This document shows positions 12,101-21,783 of a stretch of 64,000 bases of DNA, one piece after another. Made by a program: the position numbers and the translations under genes. How positions within the stretch are numbered: position 1 is the first letter of the stretch; every line of letters begins with the position of its first letter. Under the pieces are notes generated by a model. That model saw nothing but the letters and a program-made list of their open reading frames with translations. It was not told the DNA's origin and searched no databases. The DNA is from Anthracocystis setariae (Eukaryota; Basidiomycota; Ustilaginomycetes; Ustilaginales; Ustilaginaceae): NCBI GenBank assembly GCA_928724745.1, contig CAKMXJ010000032.1, forward strand, positions 682,001 through 746,000, read 5' to 3'.

Positions 12101-14709
12101 TCGTGCTCCTGCGCCATGAGTGGTTCGAGCGACATGAATTCATTAGGACCACGGTGATAGTCGAGCGGGAAGCGAATCACGATGATTCGAGCGTCGGTGA
12201 GCGGGATGAGTGCGGCCATACGCTTGGTTGCGACGTGCTTTGTACAGACGTAACCGTCGACGTATTCCGAGTCATCTGGCTTGCCACCTGGGATGCGCTT
12301 GATCTTGACAAACTCGCGAATGTCACGGCTCTGGTCTTCGCAAGCGTCAGGCTTGACTCGAGAAATGGTGGTCAGTACGAATGGCAGCAGCACATCGGAC
12401 CACTTGCGCACGTTGCGAATGCCAGCTTGTGCGAGCGTTTGCTCGGTCATTCTGCGAAGATGGCCAAGAGCGTGATTGGTGATGGAGGCATTCAGAAGCG
12501 CGGGCGTAATCCCTTGTGAGCAGATGCGCAGCTCGCGGTAGAACTTGGGCGGTTCATTCTGGTCTGTTGCGGCCTCTTGCTCGACCTCGACGAGCTCTGA
12601 AGGTGGTAGAGGCGACTCCGTGCGAGCGTTGCCATGAAAGCGCGAACGGATCAGAGCGCTGGCTTGGGAAGGATCCATAGATGCAATCGTTCGCAACGAG
12701 CGCATTCGCATACGAGTGTGAGGATGCGACGCTTCGCTCACCAGACGGAGACGCGGGTAGTCAAAGGTCGATTGAATGGCTGCGTGAGGCTCTATTTCGG
12801 AAGTCGAGGATGGGAATGCCACGGCGACCTTGTCACTGTTGCTTTTCGCCGTAGAACCGGTTGGTGAAGGTACGGCTGTGGTCGAATGGCCGTTTGCGTT
12901 GCTGATCTGCTGGCGCGGCGTGTGGACGGATGAGGAGATGGCAGAATCAGGTAGACGCGTTGCCTCGTCGTCTTCGGGATCGGGTCTGGCAGGGTCAAGT
13001 TCCTCCTCGTCCTTGTCTTTGCGAAAGGGCGCCACGGGAGCTGTGTCGGGCTTGCGATTGCGTGGTCTGCCTGTCGCTTCCTGGTCGAGCATTTGCTGCA
13101 TACTGCGATGCGTGTCTCCAGCTGCTACTAGGTCAGTGTCGGTGAATGCGAATGAAGCTGACATGCTGGGAGGCAGCCCGTTGCTGAAGCCATTAGGACC
13201 GGCGGAAGCGCTGGCGAAGAGGTGATTGGCGGCAAACTGCGCCTGGGGACTCTTGATTAGGGCCTCGAGCGGTGCCGAGATCATCTCCTTGTCCGGTTGG
13301 ACACGATTTGGGTTCTTGCTGGCTCGTTGCGAGACAAGATTGAGCTTGTGTGGGTGTGGATTCTCGCGCTCGTGTCGGTTGTACTCTTCGAGCATGTGCT
13401 TGCAAAAGTTGCAGACACGGATCATACCTTGGAAGTTGAAGCGTTTTCCCTTGATGATGTGCGCGGCGCATCGACCGCAAAAAATCTGTCCACATATGCG
13501 GCAATGATGCTTGCGACGGAAGGGTGTAAAGACGGATAGACATTCTCGACACTCTTTGGCATTCTCGTCGGCCATCCAGAATTTGCGACTGAGCCCCTCG
13601 CCGGCCATGCGACGTAAGATGGCATCTTTGCTTGTTTGAAGCCCAACCTGTGCGGCGGAACGGGCGGAAAGGTGATCTTCGATGGAGTCGGTTCTGTAGA
13701 GTCGAGTGGAGCTGCTCCTTATTGACTTTGTGTCATCGGCGAGAATGTCTTTGGGGAGAGGGAAGCCTGGGATGGCGGACCAGCCGTGTTTTGCAAGATG
13801 GGAGCGATCGATGGCGCCATCGATGCCGCTGCGCAGCAAAGCGATTGTGTCGCGCGAAGAGTCTGCATCGAGATCAGCGTCGTCGGCAATGACGGACTCG
13901 CGATCATCGGTGTAGCTACCTGCGACGCCTGAAATGTGTGATCGAGCGTGGACAGCTACGGCAGGAGATGTGTAGATGACTGCTGGAGCCGGTGCAACGC
14001 TTCGCAACATGAGCGGAAGACGGCGTGACGATGAAGCTGTTGCTGAAGAGTTGATGACTCCTGAAATGGATCGCAACTTGGATGTGGATGCCGAGCTTTG
14101 AGAAGGACGCAGACCGGTGTAGCGAGCGGCGGCAGTTGACTGCATCCTTGATGTGTCATCTTGGGCTGCCACTGCACGCGTCGGACTAGGTGCGTCGCTT
14201 CGTGATCGTGAGGGACCAGGCTCGGCTGGGGCGGTGCGGCTCAAAGGTGAGGTGGTGCGTTGAGTTGTAGAGCCACTTTCAGGATACTCGTCGATGTTGC
14301 TCAGCCCTCTAGCTGGACGCGCCCTGGACACTTTTCTGTGCTGTGATATGGAAGTGAGGCGATTCGATGTGGACTCGTTGGAGGTTGGGATGCGATAGGA
14401 TGTGGATGCAAGAGATGGGCCAGCACCGGGAGGTGGATGCTGGATTCGAGTGGAAGACCGGTTCGAGTAGGCGCCTGAGCTTTGGCGAGAGGTGGAAGGT
14501 GTATCGACACTGTTGTGACTAGAGGCGTGCGTGGCGTCGTTGTCCACAGAATGGCTGCCGGCGAGGGCAGACTTGACACGATTGAAGAGGCTTCCCAGTG
14601 CAAAAGTGGAGTCTTGCTGGTCTTGAGAGTCGTCGAGGAAGCCGAAAGAGGTGAGACTCTGCTCCGATGTTGTTTGAGGGGACGGAGGACGGCTTGCTGT
14701 TGCAGACAT
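6190..14709 (-). CDS. FAB1: 1-phosphatidylinositol-3-phosphate 5-kinase (Fab1/PIKfyve)
   Basis: A single 2839-residue ORF with the full Fab1 architecture. It phosphorylates PI3P to PI(3,5)P2 on late endosomes and the vacuole, controlling vacuole size and membrane recycling. From the N-terminus: a long Ser/Thr-rich disordered region; a FYVE zinc finger at about 378-438 (WMADENAKECREC, RKHHCRICG, CGRCA); a CCT-like chaperonin domain at about 720-1040; a Cys-rich CCR region ending near 1700; a long Ala/Ser-rich linker with acidic runs (DEDDEDDDSDED); and a C-terminal PIP kinase domain from about 2450 (RFVVKQLSRFEMDAF, MDYSLMVGVD, GIIDFVRTYTWDKRVE). It is longer than the yeast enzyme because the linkers are expanded. 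The kinase residues look intact. No intron is needed. Confidence 0.95.
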   Translation of the reverse strand: MSATASRPPSPQTTSEQSLTSFGFLDDSQDQQDSTFALGSLFNRVKSALAGSHSVDNDATHASSHNSVDTPSTSRQSSGAYSNRSSTRIQHPPPGAGPSLASTSYRIPTSNESTSNRLTSISQHRKVSRARPARGLSNIDEYPESGSTTQRTTSPLSRTAPAEPGPSRSRSDAPSPTRAVAAQDDTSRMQSTAAARYTGLRPSQSSASTSKLRSISGVINSSATASSSRRLPLMLRSVAPAPAVIYTSPAVAVHARSHISGVAGSYTDDRESVIADDADLDADSSRDTIALLRSGIDGAIDRSHLAKHGWSAIPGFPLPKDILADDTKSIRSSSTRLYRTDSIEDHLSARSAAQVGLQTSKDAILRRMAGEGLSRKFWMADENAKECRECLSVFTPFRRKHHCRICGQIFCGRCAAHIIKGKRFNFQGMIRVCNFCKHMLEEYNRHERENPHPHKLNLVSQRASKNPNRVQPDKEMISAPLEALIKSPQAQFAANHLFASASAGPNGFSNGLPPSMSASFAFTDTDLVAAGDTHRSMQQMLDQEATGRPRNRKPDTAPVAPFRKDKDEEELDPARPDPEDDEATRLPDSAISSSVHTPRQQISNANGHSTTAVPSPTGSTAKSNSDKVAVAFPSSTSEIEPHAAIQSTFDYPRLRLVSEASHPHTRMRMRSLRTIASMDPSQASALIRSRFHGNARTESPLPPSELVEVEQEAATDQNEPPKFYRELRICSQGITPALLNASITNHALGHLRRMTEQTLAQAGIRNVRKWSDVLLPFVLTTISRVKPDACEDQSRDIREFVKIKRIPGGKPDDSEYVDGYVCTKHVATKRMAALIPLTDARIIVIRFPLDYHRGPNEFMSLEPLMAQEHEFIRILVARIIALRPQIVVVEKTVSRTALELLEKEGIVVVWSVKADAIRAISRCTQADIITSIDRLALNPRIGRCRYFNVETFQHASWPGWRKSFMRFEGTPKQLGCTIVLRGADDVKLSQVKKILTLMIFVAYNLRLEGYVMADEGAAMETIYSDSGLLNGSRPCGTVEAGASNSAADELKRLLDSTDIELGEEASSQLGRRSDDKTFVLRSRARILKALSIYETTLITSSVCIQIPAPFPILQLKCVSDRLMQLLAQQEAEELQRILKDEGKLQDKPASPPASITEIVDDPPQEVASDEGTPTPVAENAPLATEMELTPSAKPNRGASPLESPSTGDVPTNYEAAGSRIHDTIVEEGEDSGSDAGPSSPRAATPQPLSASTSSLEAETTVEANSAKKSARPAVIRRDGSDATVMIATPSPVASGPNTTTPTPRPSSPVQIREKDAGSIPPPTAASEAAHSLTSDVSIGKSISAPASEVPTRTTSPGPGSIFGHVSQASTQTLTTSNGSLLNTIKSVSLPSFDLFSLLKAPSQIAKESEFAITVERHRASLMEWGVYLDIQPESVSPFNHKRIQIIVTRHCTLTPRPCEGPNLASVEFYGEHDETLGEHIERLAANSAKGCATKACGKNNVLHYNTFVHNSIRIQVVLERFVCPLPNEENRLLSWSYCKICENATPVALVTAETWSFSFAKYLELYFYRHDHCKTQLCEHDFYRDQVRYFAYQNMAVRFHSEEVEDLFEITMPQFKLFIDPAVQCNIKNEETAAFVRKNQAYWDSVMSRIRALGNDACSEAAGINRDKNRIIISDMIRRCELDRREVEALIAELYEFSPATDVLCLNQTRRILQEKVVKWDVDFIEFEKNCIPSEKDIRRITATHLKRLFSEKDGSEAARSDAASNALPPAAEIDESSTDAAEGKTSGHASEKLAQGKIAPVSATTAHHANAHAVEALAMAGADLSIMPMLSDLVSQTVETPVSELPPIITAPEQLDAAAAAAKSKNAGNAAESVTRSKTVPVQLNRVGRADNPGYRDGNFDDETDVADLSPVEVRPMISRRTMSNPATAPTSPTYGFSNKSKGSFEPIGSPRADESSCTESELVGSINGLIRRFDSPRRGTSGQATPVAGSGPSQPSAAINSTSRRPNLRRGKTEELISTQPARSRKTSASHEESHDLNAKMALDTVTGRGSRLPRAKRSESSTSIAPMGRRSGSATPVKPAHLPPPSSYRPPKGEGLKAGPRPIIGRSGASATVAAAAAASAAVSTGPGNMIDHRRQSGAYQSDGASGSRMNGSISGSRVPVARRSEHGPGTRSRVSTIAKHFDRISKEAERERERQHRMLLAQRAKRARPVAMTRAKVEVFSSVRDAVRDDESEAESGAGSTDDDGASAADNEDEDDEDDDSDEDIPVASTSFGAKGRLASDSNHRLQRSGSGKQNGRSSLSKVKASSALAEAAAGDTIKKGARMANEESKDDERDSTIKARRGTTASAAVSAPEPSASAATPAPTEPSSLADDACTIASQETGRITNVSPPAPASELESDAQSIAASSLATTSNTQLTLPSYLRGGFTSDSDSMPSLEKSFLKTLSGFWAFRTGEMVPLEYPMLNSEHVFADSDIIFREDEPTSIVAFTLSSTQYKERLKGMRNEPIRIKEKDEAFMPGNASVAGSSDGWGIIDMDSNELEGTLKKEGRHFRCEFESGSTRLWCKILFAEQFDALRRTCGCDVSVIESLSRCFKWDSSGGKSGSAFLKTRDHRFVVKQLSRFEMDAFSKFAPQYFAYMSQSVSRGRRTALAKIFGCFRIGFRNPQTGKSLKLDCFVMENLFYGVDGIRSYDLKGSTRNRYVQETGKDSEVLLDENLIETNQLNPIFIREHSKKLLRASLYNDSLFLADMNVMDYSLMVGVDRQTKQLVVGIIDFVRTYTWDKRVESFVKETALLGGAGKGEPTIITPPDYRTRFLTFIDKALLLMPDHWVEDWAL

Positions 14710-17700
14710 GGTGGTGCTAGGTTGCTTCTAGGTTGTCGCTTCCAGGTTGCAAGTATGTGATGATGATGATGAGGTGGTTCGGAACTCGACCTGGGATCAG
14801 TCGAGAGAAGTGTTTGCTCAGGGAGCTGAATTCCGAGTCAGCATGGCAGCTGATGGCGACGGCGTAATTCGAGACGTCTCGAGGTGAGCTGGTGGTGATG
14901 CTGAGCGATGCTGATCGATGCTGAGCGATGCTGAGCTGGGTCAAGATGATGCGAAGATCCGAGTTGTAAGCAGGGTCTGGGCGTTGCTGAGGGGTCACAA
15001 AGCGTGTGAACCTTGCATAAAGCCACAGCCCAACTCGCCCATCGACGCGCTGCTGTGCTGTTGTGCTGTTGTGCTGCTGTGCTGCTGTGCTGCTCGAAGC
15101 CACAAACGCAAGAAAAAAGTGGCACCCAAAAAGGTGGAGGAATTCAGAGCTGACTTGGCGTTTGGACCCTGACCGCAAAAAAGTTGGCTGTGAGTGTTAC
15201 TATACAACACTCTCACACTCTTACCTGAAACACCTGGTCCGCCCTCTCTCCTCACTCGAAAAGCATGCATTCTTTGCAGCTGCTGGTCTTCTTGCAGCGC
15301 AAAAAGGTTGCTTGAGCACCTTACTACTTGCTGATCTGAGTGATCCATGTTATCCACTGCATTGACGCCACCAGCCTTTTGGTATACAGCATAGTTTGAA
15401 AAAGATATCCTGGATGAGCCTAAAAGGACCAACAAATGAGGTAATTAAATTAAGGCTTACAGATCACCGATACGCGGTCGACTGAGGCCGATCTGCATCG
15501 ACCAGAGGTTGGCAACAGAAAGAGAAGAGTATCCGCTGAACAGTTTTTGTACGACCACAAGCGCCAGGACTAGGCTAGTCTTGACATCGACCGGCGAGTA
15601 CCTCTACAGCAGGATAGGTCGAGAGGGCACCAAAGACCGAAGGAGTGTGCTTCGCAAGAAGGATACGCGGAACGCGGTGTATTGTAGCAGCAACACATCG
15701 AATGAAACATGGGAGCTTCTATCTGGAGAACACGAAAGTCGAGAGAAGAATTCCTCAGATCAAGGTTTCAGCCCTTGAGTCGCAATACTGTACTGTACAC
15801 ACACTTTCTCTGCCAGGCGAGGTGTATATGATCGGCCATGATATGCTGCACTCTACTGTAGTACTGTATGTCTACACCATCCTCACACGGCACCACGGGA
15901 GGTAGCCATAGTTCCATATGTCACGCGAGCCATAGCCCAATGCGAGCTCTAATCGAAGAAGGATGCAGGGTGATGTACGGAACAAGGTCATGACGGTGCG
16001 GGTGTGATTCGATCTCAGCTTGCCTTGACGCAAAGATGCAATGATCTGCGCGAACAAAGCTGATGTTCCATAAAGAAGCCAACGTGATATGCTCTTGCAC
16101 AAGGTCGGGGTACTGTCCACTGTTCTCTTGCAGGACGGAAGGCCGTCTCAACTCGCACGGTCACGGATCAGGGATCGCCGCGAGGGCCGAGGTCTGACAT
16201 CAACACAACAACACACGATCTCAGTTATTGTTAGCACAGCATCCCACGATTCTGGAGAAAACGATACACAGTCCTGACCTGTGCGAGCTCAGCTTGACAA
16301 GACAGGCTGAAGCATCAACAGCCACAACGGCTTGGTCAAGCAGCACCGCTTTGACCGATCAGCCATCAGCCTGATAGCTAAGCGGGATCCACTCTTACCC
16401 GCCAAAGGCGTGGCGTACGGTACGATAGGACCAGACTGTGTTGTTTTGTTTCGCGGTCCGATCCAGCTCGCGCTGGCACTAGGCTGTCTGCAGAATTGGA
16501 CAACAGTGCGTAAATTTCCATTTTCAAATCGAATTCAAAAATTGGTTGTCAGGATGAAAGTGTCAAACCTCCTGACTATTTAAAATATTGGAGTGTCGTC
16601 AAGCGACACGCACAGAATATATGGAATTCGAAATCTCGACACAAAGGAACAAGACAAATTGTTCTTTTTCCTCAACTTCTCTGCAAGCGAAAGGCGAGCC
16701 GACCCAATTAGCTGCATTGCAGTGCAGCCAATGCAGCATATGTGAGAACATCGGCTTTGCATCCCAGCTATCCTCTCAAAACAGTACACAGCCAGCCATC
16801 ATCATAGTAACACCCCTGGAATACTGTGAAGGCTCCTGCATCTGCAACTGTGAAACACCACAACAAATGCTCCCAGGATACCGCGGTGGTGTGGTGCAAA
16901 AGAGTCTTGGGCATCATGATCGACACGGTTGTCATGAATGCAGATCTAAAGCTGTACTGACCGTGCGTGCTTTGATGAAGCCTTACTTTGCAGCGAAGCC
17001 TATCGCACATCCGCCGGCGAATAGTGCAAGTCAATGACGGTGCTGACTTGATCGAGCAGTGCACGACATCGTCCTTTTCTTGTGTTGATGCCTGGCGATA
17101 GCATCACCGTTGCGATGCTCCCTACGAGTGCGTCAAGGGGGTTGCTATTGGATCGACAGGGTTTATGTCTCAAGAAAACCGAGCCGCAAATTCAAGAAAG
17201 CCATGATAGGTTACAACAAGACTTTACTGTCCTCAAGCCTGGCAGTCGTGTACCGTACGCGAGCTGAGTACGAATCAAAACAAGCGCGTGGATGTTGAGT
17301 TGGCGCAGCTCTTCACTGCTGCGATCATGGTGCGGGTGTTGGTCTCTGCTGTCATCTGCTGCAGCCGGAATTCAAAGTGTGAGCATAGATTTTGACACTC
17401 CGCAGATGGTTTCTTCTTTCCTCGCCTTCTGTGCACTCGATCGAAGCAATCGCGGGCTGTGGCGGCACTCGTTCTGTGTTCCTGCGGAAAGCCCCCTTCA
17501 GTCTCACTGTATGATTTTCGATCAAGCCCGCTCGCTTGTCTTTGCCTTCTCCTCAATACACAATACAGTTGCACAGCACGGTACAGTAGATGGATGGGCT
17601 GGCCGTCTTCTGCAGCCTGCCGTTCGCCTGTGTGCTTTGTTCCTACAGGTTCCTCTACTCGCTCATCTTTTGTGTTACGGGCTGGTCCCCCTCACTCGAC

Positions 17701-18214
17701 CCTCGCCTCCCTTTGCCGATACACGACAGTCTTGCGACAAAGAAAGTGAGCCAGCCAGCTTGACCTTTGTCCTCGTGAGAATGACAGTTCTGCTTTCCTT
17801 CTCCTGCAGCTTGCTGATCCCGTTGCACATGGTGGAACATTGCCTGTGCTCTGGGCGTTCATCCTCGTGCACCTCGACTCCAGCCGCCCCTATCCATAGA
17901 ACGCTCAATAGACTGTGGTCCTCGTTCCCCGTGTTCAACATCCTTCACAGCTGCATCAACTTCATCCTCATCCTCCTCTCTATCTCTCCATCACCATCAC
18001 TCTCCATTCTCACATTCTCATCCCATCTCATCTCATCCCTCTCCCCACCCCCTTCTCAATTGCAACGACTCTACCTTCTTTTTCCCTTCTCTACTCAAAT
18101 AGACTACAACCAGCGCTCCAAAAGCTGTCATCTTGACCAAAAATCTTAGATCACTTGCCCCGCTTCTCTCTCTCTCTCTCTCTCTATCTCTTCCCAACCC
18201 AAACCATCTGCACC
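14710..18214. other. Gene-poor 3.5-kb intergenic region
   Basis: The stretch lies between the divergent starts of FAB1 and the DPBB protein gene. It includes a TGCTG/TGTGCTG-rich simple repeat at about 15050-15095, AT-rich patches near 15430 and 16510, and a pyrimidine-rich zone from about 17940 to 18190 ending in a (CT)n tract just before the next start codon, typical of a fungal core promoter. The ORFs here are short and lack recognisable motifs. No tRNA or conserved RNA was identified by eye. Confidence 0.5.
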
Positions 18215-18683
18215 ATGCCGTCTTTGCTCGGAAACAAGCTGTGCGCAGCACTCCTCTTGACGTCTGCTCTCGTCAGCACTGCCACTGCCAACAACCACGT
18301 TCGCAGTGCCAAGCACGCTCGCCGTAACAACCAACTGACCGAAGCTGGTCCTTCGAGTCTCGCCAAGCGTGGAGAAGTGTTCAGCGGTCGTGCCACCTAC
18401 TTTGATGTCGGTCTTGGTGCTTGCGGAGGCTGGAATACTCCGAACCAGTTTGTTGTCGCCATGAACGAAGGTCAGTATGGTGACATGAGCCAGGTCTCGT
18501 GGTATTGTGGTAAGACGCTTGCCATTACGTACCAAGGAAACACGCAATACGCTACGGTGGTCGACGCTTGCCCCGGTTGTCCTTGGGGTGCTCTTGACAT
18601 GAGCACAGGCTTGTTTGCTGCTCTCGACCCTAACCTCTCCGATGGTGTCTTCCAGATGACCTGGACCCTCGTTGATGGCTCCG

Positions 18684-18754
<71 letters not shown>

Positions 18755-19135
18755 AACAACAACAACAACAACAACAACAATCAGAACACTTGGACGCAAA
18801 ACACTTGGACGCAGAACACCTGGACGCAGAACACCTGGACTGACAACACGTGGACTCAGAACACCTGGACGCAACCTACCACTTCGTGGCAAGCTCCTGC
18901 GCAGACTTCGGCTGCTGCGCCATCTGCTGCCTCGTCGTCGTCGTCCACTTCGTCGGCCACGCCTACACCCACACCCACGCACTCCTCTGCCGCGGCGGCG
19001 AGCAGCACCAGCACCACCTCCTCCTCGGCACCACCCGCTCCTCAACTCCCCAGCAACCTCGAAAACTTTGCGCTCATCAACAAAGGTCTCAACCAATTCG
19101 TCAACGTCGTCGGAAACGGTCCCAACAACCCCTAG
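18215..19135 (+). CDS. Secreted double-psi beta-barrel (barwin/RlpA-like) protein with poly-Asn tract
   Basis: The ATG at 18215 begins a signal peptide (MPSLLGNKLCAALLLTSALV...); the frame opens 20 codons earlier, but this start puts the hydrophobic core in place. A dibasic site (LAKR, residues 49-52) suggests Kex2-type processing. The mature part starts with a DPBB fold: FSGRATYFDVGLGACGGW, then QYATVVDACPGCPWGALDMS with the conserved Asp and paired Cys, as in barwin, expansin N-domains and RlpA. It is followed by 32 consecutive Asn (18686-18781), six NTWT(Q/D) repeats and an Ala/Ser/Thr-rich tail that is probably O-glycosylated. There is no expansin C-domain, so cell-wall or polysaccharide interaction is likely but enzymatic activity is not evident. 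Protein of 306 residues. Confidence 0.8.
18686..18781 (+). repeat. (AAC)n microsatellite encoding 32 Asn
   Basis: Thirty-two AAC/AAT codons in a row, in frame inside the DPBB protein gene. Only two are AAT, so the tract is nearly pure and liable to length change by slippage. Confidence 0.95.
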
Positions 19136-19491
19136 AAATTTGAAAAAAAAAAATACAAGTGTCCCAGGTTGGACCTTCCCCCCCTTTCCCCATCAATCCC
19201 ATTCGCTAGATGACCGCTGCAAAGCTTGTGTAACTAGCTTATCCCCTTCCCCCTTCGGATCCGTTTCGTGTTTCTAACCTCCTTGTCGTCATTTCGCCAT
19301 GATAGTCTGGTTGATCCAGACTAAATCAGTCGAGTTATGGCTCTGTTGTGCAATTTCCATAGTTTGATCCATCCCCCATGCTTGACGAGAGAAAAGTGTG
19401 TGTGTCAAGATTCCGAGTGTGAGGATACAAATACAAAAATGGGAACCTTTCCATACAATCCTTAAGCTAGCAAGGGAGGTTAAGGGGGGTT
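19136..19491. other. Convergent 3' intergenic region with a hairpin
   Basis: Lies between the 3' ends of the DPBB gene and FCP1. A perfect 7-bp inverted repeat, AGTCTGG and CCAGACT around a TTGAT loop, is at 19304-19322. No gene is recognised. Confidence 0.5.
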
Positions 19492-21783
19492 TTACTCGTT
19501 ATCCAGCTGACCATCTAGCTCTTCGGCTAGGTCGTCTAGGAACGAGTCGGCTGCATCATCATCATCGTCATCGTCATCGTCATCGTCCGCATTATCATCC
19601 TGTGTGACATCGGGACGGGACTTCTTGGCCGTTGCGTCGAGACCGAAATCCTTCTCATTTACGTCTTTATCGTCGTCTGACCTCCCGCGCTTTCGACTAC
19701 CGCTTGATACGCCATCCAACGGCTCTACATCTGGCAGATCCACATCATTCGCCCACATGGACGGCGTCGGCGACGACGTATTGCTCGCCGTCGTCGCCGA
19801 ATCCAAATACGCATCCACCTCATCCGCTGCGGCGCCCCAATCCATCTCGTTCAATTCGCTCTCAAACAACCCCTCCCCCTCCCCCTCCCTCTCCCTCTCC
19901 ACCACCTCGACCACCTTGTCTTTCTCCTTCTCCATCTTCTCCTTCTCGCCCGCACTCGCCGCAGCTAATGCATTCTCACCCACCGAAATCCGATACAACC
20001 TTTCATCCTGCCTCTTCCACCGACTCGCCGAGACGTGGAACCAACTCGGCCACACCACCTCCAACCGCGCTTCTGCCTGCTTGTTCTCGCTCGCCAAGCG
20101 CAACGCTTGATGCACTTTCGCCGTCCCCGGTCGCGCGGCGACGACATGCGTTGTGCTTCCTGCGATGATCTCGGCCGCCGGCTTTGCGCCAAACTCACGC
20201 GCCATAGCCCACAACTCCGACCTCTCGGCATCATGCCCAAACGGAATCATGCTCGAAAACACAATCGTACATCCAGCGAGCACCTCGGCCTTCTTGGCCC
20301 CGATCAGCTCAACAACCGACGGTTTCTGAATCGTCGTATCCAAAGCCGCGGCTTGCGCCTGCATGGCATCGTATTTGGCGTACCACGTCGAATGCAGGTC
20401 CGATAGAATCGTGTAGACGCGCTCGAGCTCAGTATCGTCGTCCACCAGCACAGCTCCAGAGCGATGCGGTCCCAGCGCCGGCGGAGGTGGCGGCGGCGGC
20501 GGCGGCGGCGGAGGCAGTGAAGGTGGCCCCGTGGATGGCAAGATCGCTGCGAAAGTGGACTCGGAATCGGCTTGTATCGCTGGTGCAGCGACAGCATCCT
20601 GACTGCTGGATTCGCCAGATGGGATGCCGCTCGCGCTGCTGCTCTCACTGGCTGCTGGCTCTACGTTGCCGTTCGGAGTGGCTGTACCGGAACGTGACGC
20701 GCCATTCCGACCCAACTTGACATCCAGCGCCTCCTGCATCTTTGCCAGAGGTCTCGCTTCGCGTTGCTCGGCCAACTTACTCTGCAACTTCTCTGTCTGC
20801 GCTGCAAAGTGCGCCGCAGCCTCCCTCACCGCCTGCAACTCCTCCTCGGTGGCCCCTGCACTTGCTCCTTCCACATCTTCTACCGCCGTTTCGGCGGTTT
20901 CGGCTGGACTCGCGCTGGTCGCATCAGACGGCGAAGATGACGCGAGGCTCGAGGCGTCATCGAGCTTGGTTGCTGAAGTGGTTGCGACTGTGTCCGAGGG
21001 GATGGCACCGGGCGGTGGCGGCGGTGTAGGCAGAAAGGTGGCGTTGATATCGCCAATTCCGACAAAGAATTCGTACGGCAGGACGGGGAGAAGATTGGGG
21101 CTACGATTCCACACATCCTCCCTATCGTCGATGATGACCACCATGCTGTGATCGACGGGAAACAGCCGGCTGAGACTCTTGCGCACCAGACTGCCGTTCT
21201 CGTCTCTGGACAGAATCCTGTTGCCAAAGATGGACGCGTCCGGGTCGATCAGCTTGCATACGCAGTTGGCATACGAACGAGTGCCCATGGTGTACACATG
21301 CAGCTCGTACTTGTGCGATAGGTCCTTGAGGAACTTGGGCAAACCGGGTCTTGGTTTGACATAGTACCAGCAAGCTCTCGACGCCTTGAGTGCAGCCGCT
21401 GCGTCCTTGGTTGCGTTTTGGTCGTCGTCGTCGTCTTTGATCTCTTCGCCATCGATGCCAAGACGAAACTTGCCGACGGACTTGAGCGCTTCGTAGTTGG
21501 GATTCGACTCGTCCTTCATCCATTCGCCGACGGTGGGGTCGACGGTGGCGTGGATGACGGTCTGGTCGAGATCGACGATGAGCGCGAGTTTGCGCTGCGA
21601 GAGGAGGTGCGAGGTGGATTCCGAGTCAAGACGCTGAGCTTCTTCGGCTGAGACTTTGACGCTGGCGTTGGAGTGCATGAGCGAGAGCGAGGCGTTTTCT
21701 TGGGATTCAGCATCGAGCGGTTTGCCGCACACGGCACACATGCCGAAGAGCTGCACGGGATGCCTGCATTCTTCGTCGGCCAT
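19492..21783 (-). CDS. FCP1: RNA polymerase II CTD phosphatase Fcp1
   Basis: A 763-residue protein that dephosphorylates the C-terminal domain of the largest RNA polymerase II subunit to recycle the enzyme. The N-terminus has the Cys pairs typical of Fcp1 (CRHPVQLFGMCAVCG, 6-20). The FCPH/HAD phosphatase domain starts with LALIVDLDQTVIHATVDP (DLDQT at 71-75) and continues through YYVKPRPGLPKFLKDLS, YTMGTRSYANCV and VVIIDDREDVW. A Pro-rich stretch (PPPPPPPPPP) precedes a BRCT domain at about 510-610 (VLAGCTIVFSSMIPFG ... AGSTTHVVAA ... VVWPSWFHVS). The acidic C-terminus (DDDDDDDDDD run) fits the TFIIF-binding tail. Intron-free; divergent from the GNL1-like gene. Confidence 0.94.
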   Translation of the reverse strand: MADEECRHPVQLFGMCAVCGKPLDAESQENASLSLMHSNASVKVSAEEAQRLDSESTSHLLSQRKLALIVDLDQTVIHATVDPTVGEWMKDESNPNYEALKSVGKFRLGIDGEEIKDDDDDQNATKDAAAALKASRACWYYVKPRPGLPKFLKDLSHKYELHVYTMGTRSYANCVCKLIDPDASIFGNRILSRDENGSLVRKSLSRLFPVDHSMVVIIDDREDVWNRSPNLLPVLPYEFFVGIGDINATFLPTPPPPPGAIPSDTVATTSATKLDDASSLASSSPSDATSASPAETAETAVEDVEGASAGATEEELQAVREAAAHFAAQTEKLQSKLAEQREARPLAKMQEALDVKLGRNGASRSGTATPNGNVEPAASESSSASGIPSGESSSQDAVAAPAIQADSESTFAAILPSTGPPSLPPPPPPPPPPPPALGPHRSGAVLVDDDTELERVYTILSDLHSTWYAKYDAMQAQAAALDTTIQKPSVVELIGAKKAEVLAGCTIVFSSMIPFGHDAERSELWAMAREFGAKPAAEIIAGSTTHVVAARPGTAKVHQALRLASENKQAEARLEVVWPSWFHVSASRWKRQDERLYRISVGENALAAASAGEKEKMEKEKDKVVEVVEREREGEGEGLFESELNEMDWGAAADEVDAYLDSATTASNTSSPTPSMWANDVDLPDVEPLDGVSSGSRKRGRSDDDKDVNEKDFGLDATAKKSRPDVTQDDNADDDDDDDDDDDAADSFLDDLAEELDGQLDNE

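Noticed and set aside
18146..19096. 316-codon minus-strand ORF opposite the DPBB gene with a long Val run
   Set aside because: It is the antisense reading of the poly-Asn and Ser/Ala-rich coding sequence; the plus strand has a signal peptide and a known fold.
19305..19317. CTGGTTGATCC resembling the 5' end of 18S rRNA
   Set aside because: Similarity stops after about 11 bases and the flanks do not match rRNA; it is part of a small hairpin.
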